A stretch of DNA of 7,352 nucleotides from an uncultured Prevotella sp. (GTDB lineage: Bacteria; Bacteroidota; Bacteroidia; Bacteroidales; Bacteroidaceae): contig URLQ01000140.1 of the NCBI GenBank assembly GCA_900548745.1, positions 1 through 7,352 of the forward strand, in the 5' to 3' direction. Below the pieces are notes generated by a model that had not been told where the DNA came from, did not search any database, and saw nothing but the letters and a program-made list of their open reading frames with translations. Of this stretch, positions 4,347 to 7,352 are shown piece by piece. The position numbers and the translations under genes are program-made. The stretch's first letter is position 1. Every line of letters begins with the position of its first letter.

Positions 4347-4380
4347 CAAAGGTAAACAATAAAAATGAGAATATGGCAAA
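4347..4380 (-). promoter_or_regulatory. Candidate promoter of the opposite-strand small membrane gene
   Basis: On the minus strand, TTTG (4380-4377) is followed after 22 bases by TACCTTTG (4354-4347). The -7 box matches TAnnTTTG exactly; the spacing is slightly longer than the usual 19-21. A start near 4340 would give a leader of about 20 bases before the ATG at 4321. The -33 box lies within the first codons of the tape measure gene, so leftward and rightward transcription would overlap here. Confidence 0.5.
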
Positions 4381-7352
4381 AGAGGTCAGTTTTATAATAA
4401 AAATCAACGACAACGGCAGTGCGAAGCGTGTTACTGCCGATGCCGAAGAACTCGGTCGGGTCATAAGGAGCGTGCAGGACGAGAGCGAGCGGCTGAAGAG
4501 CGACATCCTCACATGGTCGCAGGCATCGCAAGCGATTGATGTACTCCAGGACTCCATCAGTGATCTGCAAAGTGTCATGGCAGACCTTACCGCAGCCTAC
4601 CAGGTGCAACTCGTGGCAGAGACCCAGTTGGAGACCATCATGCGGCAACGTATGAACAGCACCAACGAAGATATACAGAGCATCAAGGAATTTTGCTCCG
4701 CCCAGCAGGAAATGGGCGTAATCGGCGACGAGGTGCAGTTGAGCGGTGCCCAGCAGATGGCCACGTTCCTGAAGGAGAAGCAAAGCCTTGACACACTTAT
4801 CCCCGCCATGAACAACCTCATCGCCCAGCAGAATGGACTGAACGCCACCAATCAGGATGCCGTGAGCATCGGCAACATGATGGGTAAGGCGATGCAGGGA
4901 CAGGTGGAAGTGCTGCAGCGTGTCGGCATCACCTTTGACGAGGCACAGAAACAGGTACTGCAGTTCGGTACGGAGAGTGAGCGTGCTGCCATGCTTGCCG
5001 AGGTCATTAAGGCCAACGTTGGAAACATGAACGAGGAACTTGCCAAGACGGATGCCGGACGGCAGAAGCAACTGGAGAACACGTTGGGCGACATCAAGGA
5101 ACAACTCGGCGGACTTGTGCAGGGGGCGATGCCGTTTGTTACCATAGCTGCGCAGACGATGATATGCGTTACAAGCGTCGGCAAGTTCGTAACCTCCATG
5201 ACAGCACTGAGTGCAGCTTTCTCCATATCTACAATCAAGGCAACGGCATTGGCCATACATGAGAAGATGGTGTCTATGGCGCAGAACATGTTGGCGGCAA
5301 GCGGATATACGGCAACGGCTGGCACGGCAGCCCTGACGGTGGCTGTAACGGCATTGTATGCAGCCTTGACCATGGGAATATCGGTTATAATCACTGGCAT
5401 TATCACCCTGTTCAGTTCCATGGGCGACGAGGCGGAGGACGCTGCGCAGGACGTGGACATTCTGAAAGACAGTACTGACGCCTTCAGCAATGCCTCGTCC
5501 AATGCCAAGGCGGAAATCGACATGGAGGTAAGTTCGCTCGCCTCGCTTATCAACAGCCACAAGAATGCCACGAAGAAGGTGGACGAGTTGAACAAAAAGT
5601 ACGGCGAGAGTTTCGGTTATCACCGTACCGCGGCGGAATGGTATGACACGCTCATCGCCAAGAGCAAGGTGTATTGCGAGCAGATAGGCTATGAGGCACA
5701 GGCGAAAGTATTGGCTTCCCAAATTGCTGCCAAGCAACTTGAAAAGGAAAGCAAGGAAAGTGAGCGTTATCAGCTCGGTCAGCAGTATTGGGACGGCAAC
5801 GGCAACATACACTACAACTATGAGAACGCAGCTGGCGGAAAGGACTACTATGACCAACTTGGTGGGCAGATAAACAAACTCACTGGCGAAATCAGCATTT
5901 TGCAAAAGCAGTATGATTCCGCCATAGACCACATGGTGAGTGCCCAAAAGAAACTGGATGCGTCAAGGAAGTCTGTAGATTTGTCGCGCAAGGACTTGAA
6001 AGATGTTTCAGACCAAGATCTGACGGATAATATCACCCAACTTGAAAACGAGTTGAAGAACACCTCGCGCAGCAATGAGGCAGAGCGCACAAGGCTGAAT
6101 AAAGAAATCGGCAGACTGAAGGCGGAGCAGAAAAAGCGAGAGGATAATGACAAGAAACAGCAAGGTATCAGCACAACTAAAACGACACCGAAGAAAACCA
6201 CAACGACATCAAAGGTAACGGCGGACGATACTCCAATAACTGACCCGAAAACACTTGAAGATGTAGGCAAGAACATTTCCATTTATGAGGCTCGGCTGAA
6301 GAAGACGAACAAGGAGGACACCGAGAAGATAAAGCTTCTCACGGAACTCATCAACAAATACAAGGCACTTCAGAGAACCATACAGGAGGAGATAGACGCT
6401 GCCGACCACACGGTGTCGCTCGACACACTTGAAGGAATAGATGCCGAGATACAGTTCCAGCAACAGCTGCGACGCAAGACTTCAAAGGAGAACCTTGCAC
6501 AGATAGACAAGGAGATAAAGCGTTTGAACGACCTTAAAACGGCATTCGAGGACAGTTCGCACGCAGCACTTGCCACAGACCAGATACATACCTACGAACA
6601 ACTTGACAACGAGTTGGCCTTCTATCAAAAGAAACTGAAGACCGCTACCGCCACAGAGCGCATCGAGATACAGAAGCAAATCAAGGAACTGGAAAGGCTT
6701 CGTGGCAAATGGGACGATGTGCTTTCTGCAATGGATAAGCCGGCAGCCATCGGCAGTTTGAACTCGATGGAGGAACTTGACAAGGCCATTTCTTATTACA
6801 GCGAACGGCAACGTAAGGCTACGGGTGCGGAGGTGGAGAATATCCAGCGTACCATCAACGCCCTGCAAGCCAAACGTGATGCGATGAACCGTATGGTGGA
6901 CTTGCCAACCATGCAGCAGGAAACAGCCGACCTTGGCGGAATGAGCGGAAAGAAACTGAGAATGGAACTGGAACTCATCGGCATTGAAGGCATCCAAGAC
7001 AAAATAAGGTCGCTGCAGAAGATGCTCGATGATACCAAGAATCCGCTTGGCGATGAACAGCGTAAGGAAGTGACGAAACTTATTCAGACATGGGGCAACT
7101 ATGAGAAAGTACTGAAGAAGAGCAGCGTCAAATTCAGCGATGCGTGGGCTGGAATAAAAGGTATTGGCGGTGGTGTCGAAGGCATTACCGAAGCGTTAAA
7201 AGGAAACGGCAACGCCTGGCAGACCATCACGGGCATAGTGGATGGAGCCATACAGATATACGAGGGTGTCAATAGTGTCATATCAATCATTGATGCCCTG
7301 ACCGCTGCGACAGGTATTTCCAATACCGTAACCACGGCAAGCGGAGTGGCGG
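4373..7352 (+). CDS. Phage tail tape measure protein (partial, 993 codons visible)
   Basis: Open from ATG 4373 (MAKEVSFIIKINDNGSAKRV) to the window end, with no stop. Tape measure proteins set tail length, occupy the tube lumen and take part in DNA ejection. Residues 1 to about 240 are mostly helical and Gln/Glu-rich (for example a MGKAMQGQVEVLQRVGITFD motif typical of tape measure N-domains). Residues about 254-280 and 316-350 are hydrophobic and could span a membrane. Next comes a region with DELNKKYGESFGYHRTAAEW and YEAQAKVLASQIAAK, familiar from Bacteroidales tape measures, followed by a long coiled coil, a Lys/Thr-rich linker (about 600-617), and helical repeats of about 58 residues (631 to about 912). 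A Gly-rich part with a further hydrophobic stretch reaches the edge. It is the first gene after the chaperones, as in lambda-like tails. Minus-strand open frames across it are shadows. Confidence 0.93.
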   Translation, partial: MAKEVSFIIKINDNGSAKRVTADAEELGRVIRSVQDESERLKSDILTWSQASQAIDVLQDSISDLQSVMADLTAAYQVQLVAETQLETIMRQRMNSTNEDIQSIKEFCSAQQEMGVIGDEVQLSGAQQMATFLKEKQSLDTLIPAMNNLIAQQNGLNATNQDAVSIGNMMGKAMQGQVEVLQRVGITFDEAQKQVLQFGTESERAAMLAEVIKANVGNMNEELAKTDAGRQKQLENTLGDIKEQLGGLVQGAMPFVTIAAQTMICVTSVGKFVTSMTALSAAFSISTIKATALAIHEKMVSMAQNMLAASGYTATAGTAALTVAVTALYAALTMGISVIITGIITLFSSMGDEAEDAAQDVDILKDSTDAFSNASSNAKAEIDMEVSSLASLINSHKNATKKVDELNKKYGESFGYHRTAAEWYDTLIAKSKVYCEQIGYEAQAKVLASQIAAKQLEKESKESERYQLGQQYWDGNGNIHYNYENAAGGKDYYDQLGGQINKLTGEISILQKQYDSAIDHMVSAQKKLDASRKSVDLSRKDLKDVSDQDLTDNITQLENELKNTSRSNEAERTRLNKEIGRLKAEQKKREDNDKKQQGISTTKTTPKKTTTTSKVTADDTPITDPKTLEDVGKNISIYEARLKKTNKEDTEKIKLLTELINKYKALQRTIQEEIDAADHTVSLDTLEGIDAEIQFQQQLRRKTSKENLAQIDKEIKRLNDLKTAFEDSSHAALATDQIHTYEQLDNELAFYQKKLKTATATERIEIQKQIKELERLRGKWDDVLSAMDKPAAIGSLNSMEELDKAISYYSERQRKATGAEVENIQRTINALQAKRDAMNRMVDLPTMQQETADLGGMSGKKLRMELELIGIEGIQDKIRSLQKMLDDTKNPLGDEQRKEVTKLIQTWGNYEKVLKKSSVKFSDAWAGIKGIGGGVEGITEALKGNGNAWQTITGIVDGAIQIYEGVNSVISIIDALTAATGISNTVTTASGVA
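6263..7108 (+). repeat. Degenerate 55-58-residue helical repeats within the tape measure protein
   Basis: Five units align when anchored at V631, I689, L744, L802 and I874 (spacings 58, 55, 58 and 72 residues). Unit 3 reads LDNELAFYQKKLKTATATER and continues; unit 4 reads LDKAISYYSERQRKATGAEV and continues. Shared positions within a unit are a hydrophobic at 1, 5, 23, 27 and 30, Asp at 2 (units 2-4), Tyr/Phe at 7 or 8, Thr near 15-16, and Glu at 19. The pattern is a helix, short turn and second helix. Unit 5 is diverged and has an insertion. Confidence 0.6.

Noticed and set aside
4170..4355. Plus-strand 61-codon frame between chaperone and tape measure
   Set aside because: The product has no coherent fold or motif and no ribosome site; the minus-strand frame in the same place reads as a proper single-span membrane protein.
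4322..5947. Very long minus-strand open frame (with further minus-strand frames of up to 247 codons) antisense to the tape measure gene
   Set aside because: The plus-strand tape measure frame is continuous and has clear family features. The antisense products are rich in Cys, His, Arg, Ser and Leu with no domain logic. Only the last 51 codons of that frame, outside the tape measure gene, look like a real protein.

Overview
The window reads as part of a tailed-phage genome or prophage from a Bacteroidales host (Bacteroides, Phocaeicola, Parabacteroides or Prevotella type). The signs are a DUF4248-type protein, an HU-HIG-type DNA-binding protein, several promoter-like TAnnTTTG boxes (the Bacteroidetes -7 element), and a tail module of Bacteroidales type. 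The genus cannot be fixed from sequence alone.

Left part (1-1262): two minus-strand genes, the 5' end of a DUF4248 gene (125 to 1) and an unrecognised charged 218-residue protein (940 to 284). They are separated by a strong intrinsic terminator (174-211). The 322-base gap 941-1262 holds a well-formed leftward promoter, an imperfect inverted repeat, and one or two candidate rightward -7 boxes. One of those boxes sits at the centre of a 50-base dyad that looks like an operator.

Middle part (1263-3093), rightward: an HU-like nucleoid protein, then a compact lysis cassette. The cassette has a zinc N-acetylmuramoyl-L-alanine amidase with all expected catalytic residues, a small single-span membrane/coiled-coil protein, and, starting inside that gene in another frame, a lipoprotein with a C-terminal membrane span. 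That last layout is a unimolecular spanin. A GGACAGA motif recurs on both sides of the HU gene.

Right part (3075-7352), rightward and tightly packed: tail tube protein, a tail-assembly chaperone pair joined by a textbook -1 frameshift site (A AAA AAA plus hairpin), and a tape measure protein running off the window (993 codons visible). No sheath gene lies beside the tube, which suggests a long non-contractile tail. Between the chaperone and the tape measure, a 51-residue single-span membrane protein is encoded on the opposite strand behind its own promoter-like sequence. This is the classic layout of a moron gene and is the most interesting new candidate here.

Together the rightward genes look like one late transcription unit (regulatory region, HU, lysis, tail). 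No capsid, portal, terminase, integrase, tRNA or CRISPR array is visible in the window.
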